DNA of 8,290 bases from Deltaproteobacteria bacterium (GTDB taxonomy: Bacteria > Desulfobacterota > Desulfovibrionia > Desulfovibrionales > Desulfovibrionaceae): contig JAIRVN010000110.1 of the NCBI GenBank assembly GCA_031253875.1, positions 1-8,290 of the forward strand, in the 5' to 3' direction. Under the pieces are notes generated by a model that was not told the origin of the DNA, ran no database searches, and worked only from the letters and a program-made list of their open reading frames with translations. The position numbers and the translations under genes were made by a program. Below, in pieces: positions 1 through 6,253 of this stretch. Position 1 is the stretch's first letter, and every line of letters begins with the position of its first letter.

Positions 1-1
1 C

Positions 2-295
2 TCGGTACTGACCCTGTTCGTCAGCAACACGGCAACAGCGGTTCTGCTCGCGCCCATCGCCATGCAAGCGGCCCTCAGCATGGGGGTGAGCCCGTATCCC
101 TTCCTCTTCGCCGTAGCGGTCGCGGCAAGCATGTGTTTTGCCAGCCCGTTTTCCACCGCGCCCAACGCGCTGGTCATGTCCGCCGGACAGTACGCCTTTA
201 TCGATTATGTCAGGGTAGGCCTGCCGCTGCAAATAGCCTTCGGCGTAGTCATGATCTTGGCCCTGCCGCTGATTTTTCCGTTTGCCGTCCCATGA
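2..295 (+). CDS. SLC13/DASS-family permease, C-terminal part (5' end outside window)
   Basis: This is the end of a multi-pass inner-membrane transporter; 97 codons are visible and the frame is open to the left edge. The fragment begins with a segment containing SNTATAVLLAPIA, the second Ser-Asn-Thr substrate/Na+-binding type motif of the divalent anion:Na+ symporter (SLC13/DASS) family. A hydrophobic helix follows, then SPFSTAPNALV (family form roughly TPxGTPPNALV), then the AGQYAFIDYVRVGLPLQI segment and a last transmembrane helix ending in the short tail FPFAVP. This order matches the normal C-terminus of the family, so the gene looks intact at this end. Family members import dicarboxylates, sulfate or related anions; the substrate cannot be told from this part. 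It is separated from nadC by 140 bp that hold a promoter candidate, so shared function with the nad genes is not implied. Confidence 0.85.
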   Translation, partial: SVLTLFVSNTATAVLLAPIAMQAALSMGVSPYPFLFAVAVAASMCFASPFSTAPNALVMSAGQYAFIDYVRVGLPLQIAFGVVMILALPLIFPFAVP

Positions 296-344
296 CGCCT
301 GCAGCACTTTTCATGTGAGGTGCGCACACAACTCAGGCAGAAAC

Positions 345-373
345 TTGACGCCCGCAAGACAGCCCCCTATACC
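345..373 (+). promoter_or_regulatory. Sigma70-like promoter upstream of nadC
   Basis: TTGACG (345-350, 5 of 6 to the -35 consensus) and TATACC (368-373, 4 of 6 to the -10 consensus) are separated by exactly 17 bases. Transcription would start near 380, giving a leader of about 55 bases before the nadC ATG at 436. This is the only good promoter candidate in the gap, and it would drive nadC, nadB and probably the exported-protein gene. It is a pattern match, not demonstrated. Confidence 0.5.
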
Positions 374-376
374 AAG

Positions 377-411
377 CACAGCAGGCTCAACCTGCGTGGA
401 TTGGATTTTTT
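377..411 (+). terminator. Inverted repeat plus T6 run between the permease gene and nadC
   Basis: CAC-(A bulge)-GCAGG at 377-385 pairs with CCTGC-GTG at 391-398 around a 5-base loop (CTCAA). A run of six T follows at 406-411, 7 bases after the stem. It could be a weak intrinsic terminator for the permease transcript. The T-run is further from the stem than is usual, and the stem has a bulge. The repeat also lies right at the predicted start of the nadC transcript, so an operator or a 5'-end hairpin on the nad mRNA are alternatives. Confidence 0.3.
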
Positions 412-435
412 GTCGGCATCCAAGCGGAAACAGTC

Positions 436-1332
436 ATGGACTACCCACTTTTCACGAATTTTTTTACCGCCGGAGCGCGCGCTTTTCTGAACAGCGCCCT
501 GGATCTGGCACTGGCGGAGGACGGCGCGGATCTCACCTCTCAGGGCATTTTTCCGCCCCAAGCGCGGGCATACGCGCTGATTACGGCCAAAGAAACAAGC
601 CTGGTCGCCGGCTTGCCCATTATCCCCCTGATCATGGAACGCTGCGAGCTTTCCCGGGCGGCATGGGAATGGCGGGCGCTCGTCACGGAAGGCGAACGGG
701 TGGAACCCGGACGCGCACTCGTCCATATTGAAGGCAGCACGCGCGGGCTTTTGAAAGCCGAACGCGTCATGTTGAACGTGCTCAGCCATCTTTCCGGCAT
801 CGCCAATTGTACTCGGTGCTATGCCGAAGCACTGGAGGGTACGGGAACCAGGCTGCTGGACACTCGCAAAACCCTGCCCTGCCTGCGCTGGCCGGACAAA
901 TACGCCGTGCTGGTGGGCGGCGGACATAACCACCGCCGCGATCTGTCCGAAATGCTCATGATCAAGGACAACCACATCGACGCCGCCGGTTCGATCCGCG
1001 AAGCGGTCTCCCGCTTGCGCGGCTTGTACGGCGCAGGCTGCCCGCCCATTGAAGTGGAATGCCGCAACCTTGAGGAACTGCGCGAAGCCCTGGACAGCGG
1101 CGTGGAACGCGTCATGCTTGACAATATGGATATCCCGGCCCTGGCCGCCGCCCTGCCCCTCATTCCGCCGCAGGTGGAGGCCGAAGTCAGCGGCGGCGTG
1201 ACGCTTGACAACATCCGCGCCCTGGCCCTGGCCTCATCCCGACGGCCCGACTTCATTTCCGTCGGCCGCATCACCCATTCCGCTCCTGCTGCCGACTTCA
1301 GCATGCACATCAACAACAAGACGCTCCTATGA
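436..1332 (+). CDS. nadC: Nicotinate-nucleotide pyrophosphorylase (carboxylating), quinolinate phosphoribosyltransferase
   Basis: It converts quinolinate and PRPP to nicotinate mononucleotide, CO2 and PPi, the third step of cytosolic de novo NAD synthesis. The protein has 298 residues, slightly over the usual 280-290. The N-terminal domain opens with the family pattern ARAFL...LALAEDGADLTS (residues 14-35). The ERVMLNVLSHLSGIA helix (109-123) leads into the alpha/beta barrel. The barrel carries LDTRKT (141-146), GGGHNHRRDL (161-170), IKDNH (176-180), IEVEC (205-209), MLDN (227-230), SGGV (252-255) and SVGRITHSAP (275-284). These are the substrate phosphate and carboxylate-binding Arg, His and Lys motifs, all present. 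The ATG at 436 fits the family N-terminus, although no strong Shine-Dalgarno is visible. The stop overlaps the nadB start as ATGA, which implies translational coupling. Confidence 0.96.
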   Translation: MDYPLFTNFFTAGARAFLNSALDLALAEDGADLTSQGIFPPQARAYALITAKETSLVAGLPIIPLIMERCELSRAAWEWRALVTEGERVEPGRALVHIEGSTRGLLKAERVMLNVLSHLSGIANCTRCYAEALEGTGTRLLDTRKTLPCLRWPDKYAVLVGGGHNHRRDLSEMLMIKDNHIDAAGSIREAVSRLRGLYGAGCPPIEVECRNLEELREALDSGVERVMLDNMDIPALAAALPLIPPQVEAEVSGGVTLDNIRALALASSRRPDFISVGRITHSAPAADFSMHINNKTLL

Positions 1333-2915
1333 ACACACACAGACTTTCCTCACAGGCCCTGATCATCGGCACCGGCATTGCCGGCTGTGCGGCAGCTCTC
1401 ACCCTGGCGGACGCGGGCTGCGAAGTCACTCTGATTACCGGAGGCCAGCAGGCCGACGGCGGCAATTCCGAACTGGCCCAGGGGGGCATCATCTACAAAG
1501 CCCCGGATACGGACGATGCACCCGCCCTGGAGCGGGACATCCTGATCGCCGGACATCGCTGCAATTATGTGAAAGCCGTACGCCATCTGTGCCGCAAAGG
1601 CCCGGAAGCCGTAGAACGCATGCTGTTCGAGAGAGCCCCGGCGCCTTTTGAATGCGGGCCCGACGGGAGCCTCCTGCGTACGCGCGAAGGCGGGCACAGC
1701 GCCGCGCGCATTCTGTTCTGCGCGGACCACACCGGCCGCAGCATCATGGAAGGACTGAAGCACGCCGTATCCGCCAGTGCGAATATCCGCGTACTTCCAA
1801 GGCGCACCGCTATCGACCTGCTCACCGTACGCCATCACAGCCAGGCCTTGAGCTACCGGTACCAGACGCAAAACCGCTGCCTGGGCGCTTACGTGTTTAA
1901 CGAAGAACGCGGCCAGACCGAGACGCTGCTCGCCCACCAGACCATCCTGGCCACAGGCGGCGTCGGGCAGCTCTACCTGCACAGCACCAATGCGTCCAGT
2001 GCCGTGGGTTCGGGCATCGCCATGGCCTCGCGCGCCGGGCTGGCCCTGCACGACCTGGAATTTGTGCAATTCCATCCCACCGCCCTCTACCATCGCCTGG
2101 CTTCACGCAGCCCGCTGATCACGGAGGCCTTGCGCGGCGAGGGCGCACGCCTGCTGGACAGCGCCGGCAGCCCGCTCATGTCCCGCTACGACAAGCGCGG
2201 CGATCTGGCCCCGCGCGACGTGGTGGCCAAAGCCATGCTGGAGGAAATGCTGCTGACCGGGCAAGCCTGTCTCTATCTTGACGCCTCCTGTGTGGAACAT
2301 GATCTCGAACGCCGTTTTCCCACTGTCTTCCGAGCCTGCGCGGAGATCGGCATCGATATGGCCAGGGAGCCCATTCCCGTCGTACCCGCAGCCCATTATT
2401 TCTGCGGGGGCATCCTGAGCGATCTGCATGGCCGCACCACCCTGGACGGCTTGTATGCCGTCGGCGAATGCGCCTGCACCGGCGTGCATGGCGCAAACCG
2501 TCTGGCGAGCAGTTCCCTGCTTGAAGGGCTGCTCTGGGGGATCTGTGCGGGCAAGGACGCCGCCAAGCGGATCCATGCACGCACGGCGCCGCCCAAACGT
2601 CTGATGCAAAGCATCCCTGATTGGGAATCGGCCGGAAGCGAACAAAACGACGATCCGGCCCTGATCGCTCAGGATTGGGCCGGCATACGCCATACCATGT
2701 GGAATTATGTGGGCATTTCGCGCACAACCAGCCGCCTCCGCCGGGCTTTTGAAGAACTGCGCGACCTTTCGCGCCATATCCACGATTTCTACAAGCGCAC
2801 GCCGATGTCGAAACGTCTTGTGGATTTGTTCCACGGCTGCCAGGCCGCCTATGTCATCACCCAAAGCGCCATGCGCAACAAAAGGAGTCTGGGTTGCCAC
2901 AACCGGGTAGATTGA
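1329..2915 (+). CDS. nadB: L-aspartate oxidase
   Basis: This FAD flavoenzyme oxidises L-aspartate to iminoaspartate, the first step of de novo NAD synthesis; quinolinate synthase (NadA) uses the product. The protein has 528 residues, normal for the family. An N-terminal dinucleotide-binding fold GTGIAGCAAALTLADAG (14-30) is followed by NSELAQGG (46-53). REGGHSAARI (119-128) supplies the conserved Glu. Then come HTGRSIMEGL, ATGGVGQLYLHSTN (208-221), FVQFHPTALY with His249, LRGEGARLL, APRDVVAKA with Arg296, and PAAHYFCGGI with His356. VGECACTGVHGANRLASSSLLEGL is the FAD-binding C-terminal motif. These match the catalytic Arg and His positions of the succinate dehydrogenase/fumarate reductase-like family; the EGGHS loop and the nad neighbour favour aspartate oxidase over a fumarate reductase. 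The C-terminal helical domain ends RSLGCHNRVD, a variant of the usual ESRGLHY ending. Its last 22 bases overlap the next gene. Confidence 0.95.
   Translation: MNTHRLSSQALIIGTGIAGCAAALTLADAGCEVTLITGGQQADGGNSELAQGGIIYKAPDTDDAPALERDILIAGHRCNYVKAVRHLCRKGPEAVERMLFERAPAPFECGPDGSLLRTREGGHSAARILFCADHTGRSIMEGLKHAVSASANIRVLPRRTAIDLLTVRHHSQALSYRYQTQNRCLGAYVFNEERGQTETLLAHQTILATGGVGQLYLHSTNASSAVGSGIAMASRAGLALHDLEFVQFHPTALYHRLASRSPLITEALRGEGARLLDSAGSPLMSRYDKRGDLAPRDVVAKAMLEEMLLTGQACLYLDASCVEHDLERRFPTVFRACAEIGIDMAREPIPVVPAAHYFCGGILSDLHGRTTLDGLYAVGECACTGVHGANRLASSSLLEGLLWGICAGKDAAKRIHARTAPPKRLMQSIPDWESAGSEQNDDPALIAQDWAGIRHTMWNYVGISRTTSRLRRAFEELRDLSRHIHDFYKRTPMSKRLVDLFHGCQAAYVITQSAMRNKRSLGCHNRVD
2881..2896 (+). 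promoter_or_regulatory. Ribosome binding site and TTG start of the exported-protein gene
   Basis: AAAGGAG at 2881-2887 lies 6 bases before a TTG at 2894-2896, inside the end of nadB. This strong Shine-Dalgarno is what selects the TTG as the start. The first in-frame ATG, at 2945, has no purine-rich sequence in front of it and would cut away the charged n-region of the signal peptide. Confidence 0.65.
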
Positions 2916-3547
2916 GCGCTGCGGCGCACACAGCGGCTGTCTGCATGCTGGCCTGCTTCTGCGCGGGGCTTTTGGCGATGCCTGCCCATGCCGCAGCCTC
3001 CGCAGCGCAGCAAAAAACGCGTCCTGTTCCGTCTACAAACGCGACCAAACCCGGCTGGAGTTTCCAGGCGCCGGACAGAAGCGCCCAGGATGCCCGCTGG
3101 CGTGAATCCATAAGCGCTACACTCCAGCAGACAACGTTCGCGCCTTCCGCCCCGGCCGGACGTTATCTGCAACATAACGCCACCATGCCCGGCAAACGCC
3201 TGCCGCCCGCACGACTGGACGATCTGGATACGATGCGCCCGCCGGAGCGCAAACAGCGCATGGCGGACGGCAAACCTTCCGTTCATGGCGAATTTACCAA
3301 ACACAGCACAAGCTGGCGTCCGCAGCACGACCCCGCCGATACCGCCGGCGCCACCCCCGCTCTCAGGGAGGAACGCCGAGCGGGCGCCTATGCGGACTTC
3401 CATCCCGCCGAGGATGTGGAACTCAAGCTCGGCCCCGAATACCACCTCGGCACCTCCACGCTGCGGCCGGATCAAACAGGCCACAGCAAGGACAAGGACA
3501 ATGTCGGCGCCTTCGGCATGGGCATGAAGCTGAAAATCGATTTTTAG
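2894..3547 (+). CDS. Exported protein of unknown function, possible outer-membrane-associated
   Basis: I do not recognise the family. The 217-residue product starts with a signal peptide: a weakly charged n-region (R6, H12), a hydrophobic stretch at 14-29 (AAVCMLACFCAGLLAM) and a probable signal peptidase I site after Ala33 (AHA). A lipoprotein reading at Cys21 is possible but less natural, because half of the hydrophobic core lies after that Cys. The mature part is rich in Pro, Arg, Gln and Ala, with no cysteine and low predicted order to about residue 160. Two strand-like alternating segments follow: AYADFHPAEDVELKLGPEYHL (165-185) and VGAFGMGMKLKIDF (204-217). The protein ends in Phe, as do the closing strands of many outer-membrane beta-barrels. 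It overlaps nadB by 22 bases, so it is probably translated with it; no functional link to NAD synthesis is evident. The gene itself is likely real because of its start signal and signal peptide. Confidence 0.75.
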   Translation: MPQPGRLSAAAHTAAVCMLACFCAGLLAMPAHAAASAAQQKTRPVPSTNATKPGWSFQAPDRSAQDARWRESISATLQQTTFAPSAPAGRYLQHNATMPGKRLPPARLDDLDTMRPPERKQRMADGKPSVHGEFTKHSTSWRPQHDPADTAGATPALREERRAGAYADFHPAEDVELKLGPEYHLGTSTLRPDQTGHSKDKDNVGAFGMGMKLKIDF

Positions 3548-3571
3548 CGCATGGCGCGTCCGGAGCACGCC

Positions 3572-3600
3572 TTGACAGTGTCGGCGGTTCATCCCATACT
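3572..3600 (+). promoter_or_regulatory. Sigma70-like promoter upstream of cheW
   Basis: A perfect TTGACA (3572-3577) is followed after 17 bases by CATACT (3595-3600, 4 of 6 to TATAAT). The predicted start is near 3607, giving a leader of about 50 bases to the cheW ATG. It sits in the 109-bp gap after the exported-protein gene and would serve cheW, the aminotransferase and the glycosyltransferase. No sigma28-type flagellar promoter pattern was seen here. Confidence 0.6.
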
Positions 3601-3645
3601 TGCGACAAGGTATTCAACCCAGTTGCAGCTACAAAGCATTGCAGC

Positions 3646-3651
3646 AAGGAG
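3646..3651 (+). promoter_or_regulatory. Ribosome binding site that fixes the cheW start
   Basis: AAGGAG ends 5 bases before the ATG at 3657. A longer in-frame reading from a TTG at 3600 is excluded, since that TTG lies in the predicted -10 box and has no binding site of its own. Confidence 0.75.
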
Positions 3652-3656
3652 ACGCG

Positions 3657-4163
3657 ATGAGCGACGCGAACGATTCCCTTTCCGTGTATGACACCCACGA
3701 ACTCGACCACAAAGATGCGGAACTGCTGCAGCTTGTGACCTTCAAGATCGCCGAAGAAGAATTCGGCGTGGATATCTTGAGTGTTCAGGAAATCATCCGC
3801 CTGATGCAGATCACCACCGTGCCCCGCGCGCCGGCCTGCATTGAAGGCGTCATCAACCTGCGCGGCAAGGTCATCCCCGTTATCGACATGCGTAAACGCT
3901 TCAATCTGCCCGCAGTCGAGCGTGACAGCCATACCCGCATCATCGTCATGGAATTCGCTTCCTCCAAAATCGTCAGTTTCCTGGTAGACGCGGTTTCTGA
4001 AGTGCTGCGTATTCCGACCAGCACAGTGGAACCCCCCCCCGCCGTCGTTTCCGGCGTGGGTTCGGAATATATCAGAGGTGTAGGCAAGCTGGACGACCGG
4101 CTGCTCATCCTGCTGGATCTGGACAGCCTGCTCGCAGGTATGGATATCTCCAACATCACATAG
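3657..4163 (+). CDS. cheW: CheW-domain chemotaxis coupling protein
   Basis: This cytoplasmic adaptor links methyl-accepting chemoreceptors to the CheA kinase in signalling arrays. The 168-residue product is a single CheW (SH3-like) domain after a short acidic N-terminal tail (about 20 residues). Family landmarks in order are LVTFKIAEEEFGVDI (26-40), VQEIIR (43-48), VPRAPACIEGVINLRGKVIPVIDMRKRF (55-82, the most conserved core), VDAVSEVLRI (110-119) and YIRGVGKLDDRLLILLDLD (138-156). There is no receiver or kinase domain, so it is CheW rather than CheV or CheA. The start is set by AAGGAG upstream. No cheA, cheY or receptor gene is in the window. It is followed after 3 bases by a sugar aminotransferase gene, an unusual neighbour. 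Codons 126-128 (PPP) are written as nine consecutive C. Confidence 0.95.
   Translation: MSDANDSLSVYDTHELDHKDAELLQLVTFKIAEEEFGVDILSVQEIIRLMQITTVPRAPACIEGVINLRGKVIPVIDMRKRFNLPAVERDSHTRIIVMEFASSKIVSFLVDAVSEVLRIPTSTVEPPPAVVSGVGSEYIRGVGKLDDRLLILLDLDSLLAGMDISNIT
4032..4040 (+). repeat. C9 homopolymer inside cheW
   Basis: Nine C in a row encode three prolines (residues 126-128) between VSEVLRIPTSTVE and AVVSGVG of CheW. Such tracts can slip during replication; gain or loss of one base would shift the frame for the last 40 codons, including the conserved YIRGVGKLDDRLLILLDLD segment. The tract is in frame as read here. Confidence 0.85.
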
Positions 4164-4166
4164 ATC

Positions 4167-5291
4167 ATGAATATTCGTCTGTCGCGTTCCATAGTGGGAG
4201 ACGCCGAAGCCCAAGCTGTCCGCCGCGTGCTCATAGAAGACGGCTACCTCGGCATGGGCACGGAAGTGCGCCTCTTTGAAGAAGAACTCGCCGCGTACCT
4301 CGAACGCGCGCCGGATCAGGTTATGGCCGTCAACAGCGGCACCGCCGCCCTGCACCTTGCCGTACAGGCGGCGGTAGAACCAGGTTATGAGGTGCTTGTG
4401 CCTTCGCTGACCTTTGTGGCTTCCTTCCAGGCCATCGGCGCGGCGGGCTGCGTGCCCGTGGCCTGCGACGCGCGCGAAGACAGCGCCACCATTGACCTCA
4501 ACGATGCCGCAACGCGCATCACTCCGCGTACGCGCGCCATCATGCCCGTACATTACGCCAGTAACCCCGCCGGACTCGACGCCACCCGCGAATTCGCCCG
4601 CAAACACAAACTGCGGATCATTGAAGACGCGGCGCATGCCTTCGGCTGCCGCCATCAAGGCCGCCGCATCGGCAGTTTCGGGGATGTAATCTGCTTCAGC
4701 TTCGACGGCATCAAAAACATCACCTGCGGCGAAGGGGGCTGCATCGTCACTGCGGATCCGGAAACTGCCCGCCGTTGCCGCGATGCGCGACTGCTCGCCG
4801 TGCAGAACGATACCCAGGTCCGCTATGCCGGCGCGCGCAGTTGGGATTTTGACGTCACCGACCAAGGCTACCGCTACCACATGAGCAACATCATGGCTGC
4901 CATCGGCCGCGTGCAACTCGGCCGCCTGGAAAACGAATTCGGCCCTCGGCGTGTGCGCCTGGCCGCCATCTACAGGGAACGCTTGGCAAACCTGCTCGAT
5001 CTCGCCTTCTTCCAGAACAACCCGGAAGACGAAATCATCCCGCACATCATGCCTGTACGCGTATTGCACGGCCGCCGCGACACGATCAAAGCCGCCCTGG
5101 CCGAAGCCGGCATCCCCACCGGCATGCACTATAAGCCCAACCACCTGCTCAGTCGCTACGGCGGGGGAAAACCTGCTCTGCCCGTGACCGAGCGCCTCTA
5201 CAGCGAACTCATGACCCTGCCCCTGCACCCCGGCCTGAGCGAGGACGAAGTCGGACATATCTGCGCGGTATTGCGAAACGCGCTGCGGTAA
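4167..5291 (+). CDS. DegT/DnrJ/EryC1/StrS-family sugar aminotransferase (PLP-dependent)
   Basis: These enzymes transfer an amino group, usually from glutamate, to a keto-sugar nucleotide, making amino sugars for surface polysaccharide, O-antigen or protein glycans. The protein has 374 residues, the normal full length. PLP-site features include NSGTAALHLA (56-65, phosphate contact), PSLTFVAS (79-86), PVHYASNPAGLD (127-138) and IIEDAAHAFG (151-160), where Asp154 would contact the pyridine nitrogen. SFDGIKNITCGEGG (178-191) contains Lys183 as the Schiff-base lysine. The C-terminal GIPTGMHYKPNHLLSRYG is a typical substrate-side segment. The exact sugar cannot be read from the sequence. It begins 3 bases after the cheW stop without a clear Shine-Dalgarno, which suggests reinitiation from cheW, and ends 4 bases before the glycosyltransferase ATG. 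Confidence 0.93.
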   Translation: MNIRLSRSIVGDAEAQAVRRVLIEDGYLGMGTEVRLFEEELAAYLERAPDQVMAVNSGTAALHLAVQAAVEPGYEVLVPSLTFVASFQAIGAAGCVPVACDAREDSATIDLNDAATRITPRTRAIMPVHYASNPAGLDATREFARKHKLRIIEDAAHAFGCRHQGRRIGSFGDVICFSFDGIKNITCGEGGCIVTADPETARRCRDARLLAVQNDTQVRYAGARSWDFDVTDQGYRYHMSNIMAAIGRVQLGRLENEFGPRRVRLAAIYRERLANLLDLAFFQNNPEDEIIPHIMPVRVLHGRRDTIKAALAEAGIPTGMHYKPNHLLSRYGGGKPALPVTERLYSELMTLPLHPGLSEDEVGHICAVLRNALR

Positions 5292-5295
5292 TGGC

Positions 5296-6237
5296 ATGCA
5301 TACGACGCCCGCTGTCTCCATCATCATGAACTGCCTGGACTGCGCGGAAGACCTGCCCGCCGCGCTTGCCAGCGTGCAGGCCCAGACCTTTCAGGACTGG
5401 GAAATCATCTTCTGGGACAACGCGTCTACGGATCCAAGCCCTGACATCGCTCGGTCTTTCGGCCCGAAACTGCGCTTTTTCCACGGCGCAAACACCGTAG
5501 ATCTCGGCGCGGCGCGTAACTTGGCCCTGCGGGAAGCCAAAGGCCGCTATATCGCGTTTCTGGATTGCGACGATCTGTGGCGGGAAGAAAAACTGGAAAA
5601 GCAGGTCGCGCTGTTTGAGGACAATCCGCGCCTGGGGCTGGTATGCACGGATACGGAAATTTTCGCAGGCGCCAGAACCTTGAGTCGCGTATTCGCGCGG
5701 ACCGCTCCGGCCAGGGGCAGAGTGTTCAAGGAGCTCATGCAGCGGCAATGGATTTCCATGTCCTCGGCCATGTTGCGCACCCAGGCCCTGCACAGCCTGG
5801 ATCATTGGTTCGACGAGCGTCTGAATTTGTGCGAAGAAGCGGATCTTTTCTACCGCATCGCCCATGACTGGGAATTGGAGTATGTGGATGCGCCGCTGAC
5901 CCGTTGGCGCGTGCATGGCGCCAACACTACCTTCAAAAAATTCGGGATGTTCGCACAGGAGACGCTGTATATCCTTGACAAACACCGCCGTATGTATCCG
6001 TATTATGAGGAAGAATACGGGGAACTGGTAGAACTGCTCACGCGGCGCGCGGCGTTCCAGCAAGGCGTCGCCCTGTGGCGCGACGGCCAAGGAGCGAAGG
6101 CGCGTGAAACCATTGCCCCGTATGCGGGCGGCTCGATAAAATTCCGCCTGTTCCTGGCGGCAAGCTATCTGCCGGGCAGCTTCTTCGATAGTCTATCGCG
6201 GCTGTATTTCGCCCTGCCGGGCCGGCTGCGGCGTTAG
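5296..6237 (+). CDS. Family 2 (GT-A fold) glycosyltransferase
   Basis: It is predicted to transfer a sugar from a nucleotide donor to a glycan or protein acceptor at the cytoplasmic face of the membrane. The protein has 313 residues. The N-terminal GT-A domain starts at PAVSIIMNCLDCAEDL (5-20) and continues with SVQAQTFQDWEIIFWDNASTD (26-46, the nucleotide-binding edge). LGAARNLALREAKGRYIAFLDCDDLW (70-95) contains the metal-binding Asp-x-Asp (D90-C-D92). The acidic group EEADLFYRI (180-188) is placed as the catalytic base region of GT2 enzymes. RWRVHGANTT follows, as in many members that modify surface glycans. The C-terminal third has no clear transmembrane helix, but a hydrophobic and basic tail (about 275-313) could lie on the membrane. 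Acceptor and donor are unknown; the adjacent aminotransferase suggests an amino sugar. No clear Shine-Dalgarno; it is probably coupled to the upstream gene. Confidence 0.92.
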   Translation: MHTTPAVSIIMNCLDCAEDLPAALASVQAQTFQDWEIIFWDNASTDPSPDIARSFGPKLRFFHGANTVDLGAARNLALREAKGRYIAFLDCDDLWREEKLEKQVALFEDNPRLGLVCTDTEIFAGARTLSRVFARTAPARGRVFKELMQRQWISMSSAMLRTQALHSLDHWFDERLNLCEEADLFYRIAHDWELEYVDAPLTRWRVHGANTTFKKFGMFAQETLYILDKHRRMYPYYEEEYGELVELLTRRAAFQQGVALWRDGQGAKARETIAPYAGGSIKFRLFLAASYLPGSFFDSLSRLYFALPGRLRR

Positions 6238-6253
6238 AGCAGACTAACGCTGT
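6228..6253. terminator. Hairpin spanning both stop codons of convergent genes, possible bidirectional terminator
   Basis: GCGTTAG (6231-6237) and CTAACGC (6244-6250) are exact reverse complements around a 6-base loop (AGCAGA). The stem can extend by three more pairs, two of them G-U. The TAG stop of the glycosyltransferase is in the left arm and the TAG stop of iorB, read on the other strand, is in the right arm. On the plus strand only three T follow, and none on the minus strand, so it is at best a weak terminator. Confidence 0.35.

Noticed and set aside
2..1332. The SLC13-type permease as a dedicated quinolinate or aspartate importer for NAD synthesis.
   Set aside because: Only the C-terminus is visible, a promoter and possible terminator separate it from nadC, and family membership alone does not give the substrate.
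3600..3656. A longer cheW product starting at the TTG at 3600.
   Set aside because: The TTG overlaps the predicted -10 box, has no binding site, and the extra 19 residues are not CheW-like. The ATG at 3657 has AAGGAG at good spacing.
3423..5327. A 634-codon open frame on the minus strand opposite cheW and the aminotransferase gene.
   Set aside because: It is antisense to two genes with clear family motifs, has low-complexity Ala/Gly/His/Asp content, and resembles no family. Such long antisense frames are common in GC-rich DNA with this codon bias.
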